Positions 14,045-22,474 of a stretch of DNA of 64,000 nt are shown here, one piece after another. Every line of letters begins with the position of its first letter. The stretch's first letter is position 1. The notes below the pieces were generated by a model, which was not told the DNA's origin, did not search any database, and saw only the letters and a list, made by a program, of their open reading frames with translations. The position numbers were made by a program, and so were the translations under genes. The stretch is from DAIODI01 sp046349255 (GTDB lineage: Bacteria; Pseudomonadota; Alphaproteobacteria; Rhizobiales; Aestuariivirgaceae). Location: positions 1,458,012 through 1,522,011 of the forward strand of contig JAXMCR010000002.1 of NCBI GenBank assembly GCA_046349255.1. The letters are read 5' to 3'.

Positions 14045-16417
14045 ATGATATCCGTGTCAGTTCACGCATCACTGATAAACATAGGAAGTCTACTTCCCAG
14101 ACGACTGCAAAAGGGTATTCGGGAGATACTTCCAGTCCCCGAGATACTCGACTTCATTGAGAGTTTGGAAAGTCCTCGCACCATTGAACTGGCCGACGGT
14201 ACGAGTTGGACGAGACTCGACAACTGTCCGATGCGGCTGCTTGACCCAGGTGGAGTGCAGGTTGGTCGTTCACTATACGTGATTGGCGGTTTCAGGAGTT
14301 CCGCGGAAGTCAGCAACAAGATCCATGTATTCGACATGGAGCGGCGCAAGTGGCAGCGCTCATACAAGGTGCCCGAGAGCCTGCCCCACTCCCATACCGC
14401 GGTGTCGACTGACAATGAGCGGTACATCTACATTGCCGGAGGCCAACATGGGCCTCATTGTCGACCCGCCGTTCGCACAGCGTACTGCTTCGATACAGTC
14501 GACCAATCATGGCACGTACTGCCGCCCATTCCTGCGCCTCGCTACGCTGGTACCATGCAGCTTTGGAGAGGGCGCCTGCACTTCATCGGCGGAGCAGATG
14601 TCGATCGTTGGACGCCAACCGCGGATCACTGGAGCATCGGTATCGCGGGAAACTCGGCCACCGAACCGACTTGGCGCGAGGAAACGCCTAACCCCATCGC
14701 CGGGATGCATCGGTGCAGCGCCATCGTCCGGGACAGTCTTTACGTCATCGGAGGCCAGCAAGGTGATTTTCAGCCTGTTGCAGGCGACCCCCACTGCACC
14801 TGTACCGGTCGAACCAAAGAGACCTATCTGCCGTTCGTGTTCCGATTGCCCTCGCCAGAAGACGACTGGCAACGGATGTCCGACCTCCCCATTGCCGTCT
14901 CGCACTGCGATTTCGCCTGCCTGGTCTCGGGCAGTTCGATCTACCTGTTTGGTGGTCAAATCTATAAGCATCCCGAAGAGTTCTATCTTCGGCTGACCGA
15001 CGCCATTCAGGTCTACGACACGGAGACGGATTCCTGGCGCATCGACGGCCATCTTCCCCATCACCTGAAAATGCCCGTCGTTGGACGTCTCGGAGAGGAT
15101 GTCTTTCTGACCGTTGGGCAGCGTGGAAAACATGATTCAGACGAGCCGGGAAGAATAGTCTCGAGAACGTGGGTCGGCCGCCTAAAAGGCCAGCTCGGAT
15201 CATATTCCAAGACCTGCCCTTTAACCTCTGTAGCAGGAAAGAGCATCCTTCTCATTTCTCACGAGCTATCGAGAAGTGGCGCTCCTTTGGAGCTGTTGGA
15301 ACTCGGTCGTGCTCTCGTCGAAAGTCATGCCAAGGTTCGTCTTGTCAGCCTGAGTGCCGACATGAAAAGCGGAAACGTTTCGGCCGAATTCAGGATACCG
15401 ATTGTTCCGCCAGAAGTCGCACTGACGCATGCGACGGAGGCTGACCTTATCGTGGTCAATACGGCGAGCAGCCTGACGACAGAATGGGTAGAAGCGTGTC
15501 TTGCTCGCCATCGTGACATTTCGAAAAGGATCATTTGGTTCATTCACGAGATCGATATCGAGTTGTTCGGTGGTTGCGCGACAGTCCTCCCGAAGGTCAC
15601 GTTCGCTGTGTTTGACAGCCAGGCCAGTCTCCGAGCTTGGGAAGAGATCGGTGCGCTACCGAAAAGGTATGCTGCCATACATCCCGGTCTGCCAAGCGAT
15701 GCGTTCGATCACGCGGCGCTGCACAGGCATTCGTTTGTTCCAGCGTCGCAAGTGTCCAAGATCGCTCCGTCGCAATTTCTCACACGGTCAGAAATCCGCG
15801 CGGCACTGGGAGTGGGTGATCACGAAGTGGTCGTGTTGAGCGTTGGGAGCGTCTCCCATCTCAAAGGGCAACGGATGCTCCTCCATTCGATAGCCCGAGC
15901 TGCCAGGGAACGACGACTTCCGGTCAAACTGCTGCTTGCCGGCTTCCGTGGTAGCGAGCAGAGGCTCGCTTTTCTGTACGACATGAACGCGCAGGAACAT
16001 CAGGTGTTCAATGCGCGGCTCGCCTACATGACGACGCCCCACATAAACGCGCTCTTCGCTGCAAGTGACGTTCACATCCTGAATTCGCAAGGTGAGAACG
16101 GTCGTGGGGAAACATTCGGTCGGGCAACCGTGCATGCCATGACTTTTGGCCTTCCCGTTCTCTGCACGAACGCTGGTGGGGCTCCAGAAATCGTGCAGGA
16201 TGGACTTCAGGGATACCTTTATCCGGTGGGTGACAGCGGGCAGGAGACGATGATCGACCGACTGGAGGAGCTCGTTTTGTCACCGGATCTGCGCAGGCGC
16301 TTGGGCGCGGCGGGCTCAACTCGAGCAAGGTCCTGCTTCTCCAAGGACGTGTATCTCGCCAAACTTGATGCCGTGTTGCGGGACCATTTCTTCAGCGACT
16401 CGAGCACAGAGTGCTGA
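14045..16417 (+). CDS. Kelch beta-propeller fused to GT-B (GT4-type) glycosyltransferase
   Basis: A 790-residue two-part protein. Residues ~55-380 form a six-blade Kelch propeller with paired-Gly motifs YVIGGF (78-83), YIAGGQ (129-134), HFIGGA (179-184), YVIGGQ (233-238), YLFGGQ (300-305) and a weak sixth (LTVGQR, 355-360), plus blade tryptophans (WQRS, WHVLP, WRIDG). Residues ~399-790 are a GT-B glycosyltransferase: KSILLISHELSRSGAPLELLELG, the donor-domain start VVVLSVGSVSHLKGQR, and GETFGRATVHAMTFGLPV. In the last, E689 is kept but the second Glu of the usual E-x7-E is H697. There is no signal peptide or membrane span. The fusion is unusual; the propeller may bind an acceptor glycan or a partner. 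ATG 14045 is preferred to TTG 14024. Confidence 0.85.
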   Translation: MISVSVHASLINIGSLLPRRLQKGIREILPVPEILDFIESLESPRTIELADGTSWTRLDNCPMRLLDPGGVQVGRSLYVIGGFRSSAEVSNKIHVFDMERRKWQRSYKVPESLPHSHTAVSTDNERYIYIAGGQHGPHCRPAVRTAYCFDTVDQSWHVLPPIPAPRYAGTMQLWRGRLHFIGGADVDRWTPTADHWSIGIAGNSATEPTWREETPNPIAGMHRCSAIVRDSLYVIGGQQGDFQPVAGDPHCTCTGRTKETYLPFVFRLPSPEDDWQRMSDLPIAVSHCDFACLVSGSSIYLFGGQIYKHPEEFYLRLTDAIQVYDTETDSWRIDGHLPHHLKMPVVGRLGEDVFLTVGQRGKHDSDEPGRIVSRTWVGRLKGQLGSYSKTCPLTSVAGKSILLISHELSRSGAPLELLELGRALVESHAKVRLVSLSADMKSGNVSAEFRIPIVPPEVALTHATEADLIVVNTASSLTTEWVEACLARHRDISKRIIWFIHEIDIELFGGCATVLPKVTFAVFDSQASLRAWEEIGALPKRYAAIHPGLPSDAFDHAALHRHSFVPASQVSKIAPSQFLTRSEIRAALGVGDHEVVVLSVGSVSHLKGQRMLLHSIARAARERRLPVKLLLAGFRGSEQRLAFLYDMNAQEHQVFNARLAYMTTPHINALFAASDVHILNSQGENGRGETFGRATVHAMTFGLPVLCTNAGGAPEIVQDGLQGYLYPVGDSGQETMIDRLEELVLSPDLRRRLGAAGSTRARSCFSKDVYLAKLDAVLRDHFFSDSSTEC

Positions 16418-16670
16418 GCTCTGAAGGTCGGCAGGCGACGATCATCGCGATCGGCAAGTCGACCGTATCGCCGCCTGCGTCCACGCATTGAGAGTCGCTG
16501 CACGGTGTCCGGAAGCTCGCCAGCACCGGGGCACTCACCAGTGTATCGCTGGCAGGATCGAAAAATACTGGACCCGACCGGATGACCCACGTACTTCCTC
16601 CCGACAGGCTATTTCGACGCTAAGTTGGTACGCGCCCCGGATGGCCTCTAACGCAGGGAGACGGCCGAGC

Positions 16671-17450
16671 GTGAAATTGGCTGACGTCATGGGAGAGCCG
16701 CGCCTCAAGGTTGAGCTCGCACACAAGCAGATCCGCGAACTGGAAAGGCTTACGGTGCCGGCTCTATCGCAAGACCTTTTCGAACTGGCGGTCTTGCACC
16801 GCAGGCATCATGCCTTCGTTGGGAAGCGCAATGCCTTCAGCCTCGAATACAGGCCCAGGGTGAAGCTTTCCCAGGCATTTGGCGCCATCATTGGCGACGT
16901 CTTCTGCAATCTCCGGGCCGCGCTCGATTGCTGGATGAACAATGCGGTTGCCTGTGTCGCACCGAAGTTCGACGTGCGCTTCCCCTTTGCCGCCGAACTT
17001 CAGAAACTCTCGGAAACCAGGGACTATGTTGCGGTGGAGGCATCGTTCCCTGCAGTCGGCACGTTCATACTGCATACCGTGCGTCCCTGTGCCGACGCCA
17101 ACAGGGATCTCTGGTCGGTGGGCCGCATGACCGACCCGAAGACATCGAGTGAATGCGTTCCGTCACTTGCCATCGCAGCCGTCGAGGATCTTGACGTCTA
17201 CTACAGCGGAATCCGGAGGATCGCCGGGCACACCTTCGCCGGTGACCCGGATCACGCGGTACGAATCGTGCCGGAAGCGGCCGAACCTATTTCCACAAAC
17301 GATGCTTTCCGCATCGTCGTGAGCCTGCGATTCGGACCGGGAAGCCTCTTTGAAGGCGAACCGGTGCTTCCTGTGATGGCGCGGGTCGAATCGACAGTCA
17401 CGCGGACGCTGGATCAACTGGAAGAATTCGTCCGACCGCACTGCACGTGA
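16671..17450 (+). CDS. Unknown protein with HEPN-like helical core
   Basis: A protein of about 259 residues from GTG 16671 (GGGAG 10 bases upstream); ATG at 16641 or 16689 would also be in frame. I recognise no named family, but the segment FGAIIGDVFCNLRAALDCWMNNAV matches the form of a widespread uncharacterised group with IGDVxHNLRSALDHL, an alpha-helical region that resembles HEPN domains. The catalytic RxxxxH of active HEPN nucleases is not seen. The C-terminal half is beta-rich. It sits alone at the right end of the glycan cluster. A link to glycan synthesis is not supported by content. Confidence 0.55.
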   Translation: MKLADVMGEPRLKVELAHKQIRELERLTVPALSQDLFELAVLHRRHHAFVGKRNAFSLEYRPRVKLSQAFGAIIGDVFCNLRAALDCWMNNAVACVAPKFDVRFPFAAELQKLSETRDYVAVEASFPAVGTFILHTVRPCADANRDLWSVGRMTDPKTSSECVPSLAIAAVEDLDVYYSGIRRIAGHTFAGDPDHAVRIVPEAAEPISTNDAFRIVVSLRFGPGSLFEGEPVLPVMARVESTVTRTLDQLEEFVRPHCT

Positions 17451-17664
17451 TCGCGTCGGAGACCGCCAGCACTCATTTGCGGGATGGAACCGCCTTCCTT
17501 TCGATCGTTTTCCGCTTGGTTCTCAGGGCCTTCCGGAGTAGGCGGCGACAATGCGGCAGCAGACCAAGATAATCATCTAAATATTTGAATCCTAGTAGGA
17601 AACCAATTCGCAGACGGTCCATTCCGGCTCCTGGACGGTTCTCGAAGGCATCAGGAGAACGGGA

Positions 17665-18357
17665 ATGAACCTTAGAACTTTCGCGCTGGGCGGGTTGACC
17701 GCCTTGGGCGCTTCACTGCTCGCCATGGCAGCGCAGGCCGCACCGGCGTGCACACCATCGACGGTGGGCGATCTCAACGTCTACGTGAAGAACGCGGGCT
17801 GCACCTTTCCGCCGCAGACGGAGTCGTCGATCAACCTCTCGAACGCAACGAGCACCACCTCCACGACAGGCACGTCGACGGGCGGTGTGACCGTCTCGTT
17901 CACGTCGACCGAGACGTTCAAAGCAGCGAATGGCAACGCCGTGATCACGCCCACCACGACAACGGGCGCACTCAGCAACCTAACGGTGTCGGTTCCGACG
18001 GGCTACACATTCACCGATCTCCTGTTCAACGTGAACCTCGCCACCTCCGGCGCCGGTTCGACGAAGCAGGTCTTCCCGCTTTCGGTCTCCTCTACGACCG
18101 GCGGGCCCGTGTCCTACAGCTCGGGGACTCTCGGCAACGGGCAGAACACGATCCTTGCGCTCTCCTCGACCCCGATCTCCAGCCTGGTCATAACCTCGCT
18201 GCTGAGCGGCATTGGCGGCATCACGAATATCTCGAACTTCAGCATCTCCGGCTTAGCGCCGATCTCGAACATACCGCTGCCGCCCGCGGCGCTGCTGTTC
18301 GGAACGGCGCTCGGCGGCGTGGGCTTCCTGTCGCGCCGCAGGAAGGCTGTTGCCTGA
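17665..18357 (+). CDS. VPLPA-CTERM sorting-domain protein 2
   Basis: A 230-residue secreted protein. The signal peptide runs to about residue 25 (ALGASLLAMAAQA-AP). The mature part is Thr/Ser/Gly-rich (STTSTTGTSTGGVTVSFTSTETF) with two Cys and no known domain, then comes the tail IPLPPAALLFGTALGGVG-FLSRRRKAVA. The tail differs from the one at 10590 by a single residue in the motif-helix part (GGVG for AGVG), while the mature domains are unrelated, so the tail is the shared feature read by one exosortase. A ribosome site (AGGAG) precedes the ATG and a strong terminator follows. Confidence 0.87.
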   Translation: MNLRTFALGGLTALGASLLAMAAQAAPACTPSTVGDLNVYVKNAGCTFPPQTESSINLSNATSTTSTTGTSTGGVTVSFTSTETFKAANGNAVITPTTTTGALSNLTVSVPTGYTFTDLLFNVNLATSGAGSTKQVFPLSVSSTTGGPVSYSSGTLGNGQNTILALSSTPISSLVITSLLSGIGGITNISNFSISGLAPISNIPLPPAALLFGTALGGVGFLSRRRKAVA

Positions 18358-18378
18358 GCGAACCGCATGGCCAGCGAT

Positions 18379-18402
18379 AGAGGGAGCCTTCGGGCTCCCT
18401 CT
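18379..18402 (+). terminator. Terminator with TTCG tetraloop after VPLPA-CTERM gene 2
   Basis: A perfect 10-bp stem (18379-18388 with 18393-18402) closes TTCG and is followed by TTCGTT. Confidence 0.85.
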
Positions 18403-18438
18403 TTCGTTCCGTCGTCATCTGATCGAGGACGGCCAACG

Positions 18439-18840
18439 ATGCGGGATGCTTCGGACCTGGTGATGATCGTCGAGGATGTGGCCCTGCTCGGCCTCGAACT
18501 CGCCGACGCGTTTGCGCGACACGGTGTCAAGGTCGTGGGCCCGCTCGCGACGCCAGCACACGCGATCCTGCACATCGAGCGCGGCAACGTCGGCCTAGCC
18601 GTGCTCGACGTGATGCTCGGCGAGGAGGATGTCTATGCCGTTGCGGAGTGCCTTGTTCAGCGCAGGATTCCGTTCGCGGTGACGACCGCACGTCGGCGCT
18701 CCACCCTGCGACCCCCGTTGTCGAACGTGCCATACTTCGCGAAGCCATACGATCCGAAGGCGGTGGCAATCGCAGTTCTGGCGCTGCTGGATGCGTCGGA
18801 TCGGCACGGTGACGTCGATTTTCGTCAACCGATGCCATAG
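18439..18840 (+). CDS. Single-domain response regulator
   Basis: A 133-residue receiver domain with no output domain. Acidic pair E12/D13, phosphoacceptor D57 (LAVLDVML), T82/T83 switch region and K102 (YFAKPYDP) are all in place, so it should take phosphate. Such stand-alone receivers in the class often work in phosphorelays of the general stress or cell-cycle type. No histidine kinase is adjacent. The ATG at 18439 follows GAGGA; an upstream in-frame ATG at 18367 would read through the terminator and is unlikely. Confidence 0.82.
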   Translation: MRDASDLVMIVEDVALLGLELADAFARHGVKVVGPLATPAHAILHIERGNVGLAVLDVMLGEEDVYAVAECLVQRRIPFAVTTARRRSTLRPPLSNVPYFAKPYDPKAVAIAVLALLDASDRHGDVDFRQPMP

Positions 18841-18931
18841 TCGGTATCGGGCTGCCTTTTCGCGTGGTGGTGCAACGCCGGCCCCGGCCCCGTCGTTCGC
18901 TGGCAGCAATCGATGACCGGTGCATTCCGTG

Positions 18932-19060
18932 ATGACGAATAGGATCGAGCCGCTAGTCCTGGCGCTCTGGCTTACGGCGATCGCCGGCGCGATTGCGTTG
19001 GGCGTCGCCGAGGACGGCGCGGGCAGCCGTCAGGCTGCCGCGGTTCTGGTGCCGCGCTAG
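18932..19060 (+). CDS. Possible 42-residue single-span membrane protein
   Basis: The reading frame MTNRIEPLVLALWLTAIAGAIALGVAEDG... has one hydrophobic helix (residues 7-25) and ends in VLVPR. It lies in the 300-base gap between the response regulator and the GH1-RmlD gene. No strong ribosome site is present, and a 7-bp hairpin (19022-19039) lies within it. I see nothing else in this gap. Confidence 0.3.
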   Translation: MTNRIEPLVLALWLTAIAGAIALGVAEDGAGSRQAAAVLVPR

Positions 19061-19138
19061 CGGAACAATGCATCCGATCGCCAGTTGACCAAGCCCATGA
19101 CGGCGCATGGAGTTCTGCGCTGGTTTAGGAGTTGAGGC

Positions 19139-21304
19139 ATGGTTGATGTCGCCCCGACCGCTCTGTGGGGCGGAGTTGAATGCAGCGTCGTCCGAATCGG
19201 CGACACGTTTCGAAACCAGATCGAAGAGACGGGTCATCATGGCCGGGCGGAAGATCTCGCGGCCATTGCGGCGCTGGGGATCCGGACGCTCCGGTACCCC
19301 GTCCTCTGGGAGACGATCGCGCCCGATGACCCCGGCACCTGCGACTGGACGTGGACGGACGATCGCCTGGCGCAGCTCCGCGATCTCGGGATTGAGCCGA
19401 TCGCCGGCCTCGTCCATCACGGCAGCGGTCCGCGGTACACGAACCTTCTCGATCCGGCGTTCCCCGACCTTCTCGCCCGACACGCGGCGCAGACGGCTGA
19501 ACGATATCCGTGGCTGCGGATGGTCACGCCCATCAACGAACCGCTGACCACCGCGCGGTTCAGTGGTCTTTACGGCCACTGGTATCCGCATGGACGCGAC
19601 TACCCGACATTCCTGCGCGCGCTCGTTACGCAGTGCCGAGCCATCGTTCTGGCGATGCGGGCGATGCGGCGCGTGATCCCGGACCTGAAACTTGTGCAGA
19701 CGGAGGATGTCGGCAAGGTCTTCAGTACGCCCGCGCTGCGCTACCAGGCCGATCACGAGAATGAACGGCGATGGCTCAGCTTCGACCTGCTCACCGGTCA
19801 GGTCGACAGGCATCATCCCTGGCGCCGCATTCTGCTCGACAACGGCATCAGCGAGGGCGAACTCGCGCTGTTCTCCGACGGCGAGGGCACACCCGACATC
19901 GTCGGCGTCAATCACTATCCGACAAGCGATCGCTATCTCGATACGCGCCTTCACCGCTACCCTGCCGATACGCACGGCGGCAACGGCCGTCAGGCATATG
20001 CGGACGTTGCAGCCCTGCGCATCGATCTTCCTGCGTGCGAACTGGGCTTCAAGGCGCGGCTCACCGAGGTGTGGGAGCGCTACCGCCTGCCGATGGCGGT
20101 GACGGAGGCGCATCTCGGCTGCACGCGGGAGGAACAAGTGCGCTGGCTGGTCGACGTCTGGTGCTCGGTCGAAGCGCTCAAGGCCGAAGGGCAGGACATC
20201 CGAGCGGTGACGGTGTGGTCGCTGTTCGGCGCCGTCGACTGGAACTCGCTTCTCGTCGAGCGCCATGGCGACTACGAACCGGGCGCCTTCGACGTACGAA
20301 GCGGGACACCCCGCCTGACGGCGCTGGCGCAGGCGGCGCAATCTCTTGCGACGACGGGCACGTTTGCCCATGCGCTGCTCGACGGCGCGGGCTGGTGGCA
20401 GCGCGACGGTCGCCTTCTCCAAGAGCCTCGGCGACTGCCCTCGCCGCAACCGCTTCCGGCGCGGCCGGTGCTCATCACCGGCGCCACGGGCACGCTCGGT
20501 CATGCGCTGTCGCGTGTGTGCGCGGCGCGAGGCCTTGCCCACGTCGCGTTGCGCCGGGTGGAGATGGACATCACCGACGCGGGCTCCGTCGCCACCGCGA
20601 TCGACCGCCACCGCCCATGGGCAGTGATCAACGCGGCCGGGTTCGTGCGCGTGGCAGAGGCCGAACGGGTCGAAGCGGAGTGTCGGCTCGCCAACGCGGA
20701 AGGAGCTGCCATCGTTGCCGCCGCATGCGCCGCCAGAGATGTGCCGTTGGTCGCCTTCTCCTCAGACCTTGTGTTCGACGGGAGGCTCGGCCGGCCGTAC
20801 GTCGAGAGCGATCAGATAGCGCCCACCAGCGCCTATGGACGCAGCAAGGCCGAGGCGGAGCGGCGGATCGCAGAGGCGCATCCCGCGGCCCTCATCGTGC
20901 GCACCGCAGCCTTCTTCGGCCCGTGGGACCGCGCGAACTTCGCCTATCACATCCTGCGCAACCTGGCGCAGGGGAGGACCGTCGCGCCGGGTTTCGATGT
21001 CGTGTCGCCGACCTACGTGCCCGATCTCGCGCATGCGACGCTCGACCTCCTGCTCGATGGCGAGCGCGGTGTCTGGCACCTCTCGAACGGGGAGGCGGTG
21101 TCGTGGGCGGCGTTCGCCGAACGGCTTGCTGCCGCTGCAGGTCTATCGTGGTCCGCGCCGCTTTCACGGGAACCGGTGTGTTCAACCGCGCTCGCAAGCG
21201 AGCGCGGCGTGTTTTTGCCGCCGCTCGACGATGCCATTGCCCGGTTCGTTCGGGAGTGCGACGTGGACTGGCGCGGCGAAGCGTTTCTCGACGCCGCTGA
21301 GTGA
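19139..21304 (+). CDS. GH1-like glycoside hydrolase fused to RmlD-like sugar reductase
   Basis: A 721-residue fusion. Residues 1-410 resemble family 1 glycosidases: RYPVLWETIAP, TPINEP with acid/base E134, a WYPHGRDYPTFLRALV helix, VGVNHYPTSDRY, and nucleophile E323 in VTEAHLG, followed by TVWSLFGAVDWN. Residues 440-715 are a short-chain dehydrogenase of the RmlD type (dTDP-4-dehydrorhamnose reductase): GATGTLG (448-454), VINAAGFVRVAEAE, FSSDLVFDG, and Y566/K570 in YGRSK. Both catalytic sets are complete. No signal peptide is present, so it is cytoplasmic. The pairing of hydrolysis with sugar-nucleotide reduction is odd, and no function can be assigned from family alone. No other rml genes are nearby. 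Confidence 0.8.
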   Translation: MVDVAPTALWGGVECSVVRIGDTFRNQIEETGHHGRAEDLAAIAALGIRTLRYPVLWETIAPDDPGTCDWTWTDDRLAQLRDLGIEPIAGLVHHGSGPRYTNLLDPAFPDLLARHAAQTAERYPWLRMVTPINEPLTTARFSGLYGHWYPHGRDYPTFLRALVTQCRAIVLAMRAMRRVIPDLKLVQTEDVGKVFSTPALRYQADHENERRWLSFDLLTGQVDRHHPWRRILLDNGISEGELALFSDGEGTPDIVGVNHYPTSDRYLDTRLHRYPADTHGGNGRQAYADVAALRIDLPACELGFKARLTEVWERYRLPMAVTEAHLGCTREEQVRWLVDVWCSVEALKAEGQDIRAVTVWSLFGAVDWNSLLVERHGDYEPGAFDVRSGTPRLTALAQAAQSLATTGTFAHALLDGAGWWQRDGRLLQEPRRLPSPQPLPARPVLITGATGTLGHALSRVCAARGLAHVALRRVEMDITDAGSVATAIDRHRPWAVINAAGFVRVAEAERVEAECRLANAEGAAIVAAACAARDVPLVAFSSDLVFDGRLGRPYVESDQIAPTSAYGRSKAEAERRIAEAHPAALIVRTAAFFGPWDRANFAYHILRNLAQGRTVAPGFDVVSPTYVPDLAHATLDLLLDGERGVWHLSNGEAVSWAAFAERLAAAAGLSWSAPLSREPVCSTALASERGVFLPPLDDAIARFVRECDVDWRGEAFLDAAE

Positions 21305-21315
21305 TTCGCTCGCGC

Positions 21316-21540
21316 TCAGCGCTGGCGCTTCAGCGTCGCGACTGTCTCGCGCACGATCTTCTCCGCCTCCGCAGGCGGTCGCGCGTTGAGTTCGAGCGCT
21401 GCAGTCGCGGCCTTCGCGATCGTGCCGAAGAACGGGTCCTCCGGCCGCTTCAGCGTGCTGTCCCAGGAGAACGAGGCGCTCGGTGCGGCGCGGCTGGTGG
21501 TCGTCGTCTCAGGGATGATGCAATGCGTGATCCGGCTCAT
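21316..21540 (-). CDS. 74-residue unknown protein coupled to trypsin-like protease
   Basis: A small soluble protein beginning MSRITHCIIPETTTTSRAAPSASFSWDSTL and ending in a helical part (AATAALELNARPPAEAEKIVRETVATLKRQR). It has no known domain. It starts 11 bases after the protease stop codon with a strong ribosome site (AAGGAGG), so it is in the same operon. The unstructured Thr/Ser/Pro-rich front would suit a protease substrate or inhibitor; that is inference. It converges on the GH1-RmlD gene. Confidence 0.6.
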   Translation of the reverse strand: MSRITHCIIPETTTTSRAAPSASFSWDSTLKRPEDPFFGTIAKAATAALELNARPPAEAEKIVRETVATLKRQR

Positions 21541-21551
21541 GGCCGCCTCCT

Positions 21552-22397
21552 TCAGTCGTCCGACAGGTCGAACCGCACCCCCAGTTCCGTCAGCATACCG
21601 ATGATGGTGACGGGATGGACGCCGAGCCCGACGTTGAGGAACTGGTGTTCCCTTCTTGATCCGCCGGTATCGACCACTTCCGGGTCGAAGCCTAGCGGCA
21701 GATGCCGGGTCACGCTCTGGATTCCCCACAGCTTACCCGCAACGTCGAGGATCGGACCACCACTCTGGCCGCGCAGGCCCGGCGACGATGTCTCGATCTG
21801 CATGAGCGGATACGCAAACGTGCTGTCCGGCGGCTGAACGATAGTGCCGAAGCGCGTTAAGATTCCTTCCAGCGGAAAGAGAGGAATTGGCGTAGATCCT
21901 TCGGGAAGCAGGAACTGGCCGGTTGCCGCATCGTACATCGGCACGATGGCATGGAACGGGAAGCCAAGCCGACAGAGGCTCGTTCCGGGATCGAAATTGA
22001 CGGCCGGGTTCTTGAGGACGGGATATTGCGCGACCCACTCCGGATCGAACGGCTGCAGGCGGCCGACTCCGAGATCGACCGACTGGATGTAGTGTGCGGC
22101 AACGAGACGCGTGTCGTTGCGGCCCCACCAGGCCGACGCGCGGCGGGTATCGTCCGTCTGCGGATCGTCTTCGCTGGCTGTCGTGGCCGTGTGCGTCTCG
22201 CGCGCCAGCGCACGGGCTTCGCCCCTCGCCATCTCGTCGAGCATCAGGAAGAGGTGGGCCGCGGTGAGGAACCAGCCGTCCTCGTTGAGGATCGTGATGG
22301 CGCCGATCGTGCTCGAGCAGCGGCCGCCGTTCGACAGGCGCGACAGGACGACCGGCCAGGTGAAGTGCTTGGCGACCGAATAGGCGGTCTGGAACAT
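21552..22397 (-). CDS. Cytoplasmic trypsin-like serine peptidase
   Basis: A 281-residue chymotrypsin-fold peptidase. The triad is visible as H48 (FLTAAHLF), D108 (QSVDLGVGRL) and S212 (GLRGQSGGPI). A Cys-rich or long insertion between H and D is replaced by a polar stretch (RETHTATTASEDDPQTDDTRR). It lacks a signal peptide and a PDZ domain, unlike DegP. ATG 22397 is preferred to a TTG four codons upstream. The paired 74-residue protein is encoded 11 bases downstream. It may process a specific internal target; nothing in the sequence names it. Confidence 0.75.
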   Translation of the reverse strand: MFQTAYSVAKHFTWPVVLSRLSNGGRCSSTIGAITILNEDGWFLTAAHLFLMLDEMARGEARALARETHTATTASEDDPQTDDTRRASAWWGRNDTRLVAAHYIQSVDLGVGRLQPFDPEWVAQYPVLKNPAVNFDPGTSLCRLGFPFHAIVPMYDAATGQFLLPEGSTPIPLFPLEGILTRFGTIVQPPDSTFAYPLMQIETSSPGLRGQSGGPILDVAGKLWGIQSVTRHLPLGFDPEVVDTGGSRREHQFLNVGLGVHPVTIIGMLTELGVRFDLSDD

Positions 22398-22474
22398 GGC
22401 TCTGCCCAAACGTGGTTTCGGACAGAGGCTAAAGTGTTATCGGTTCCGTTGGTTCGGTTGTCGCCGATGCGCCG

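Noticed and set aside
17255..17280. Another tRNA-derived att remnant (CGAATCGTGCCGG)
   Set aside because: A 13-base match inside an intact coding frame with no further similarity; likely chance.
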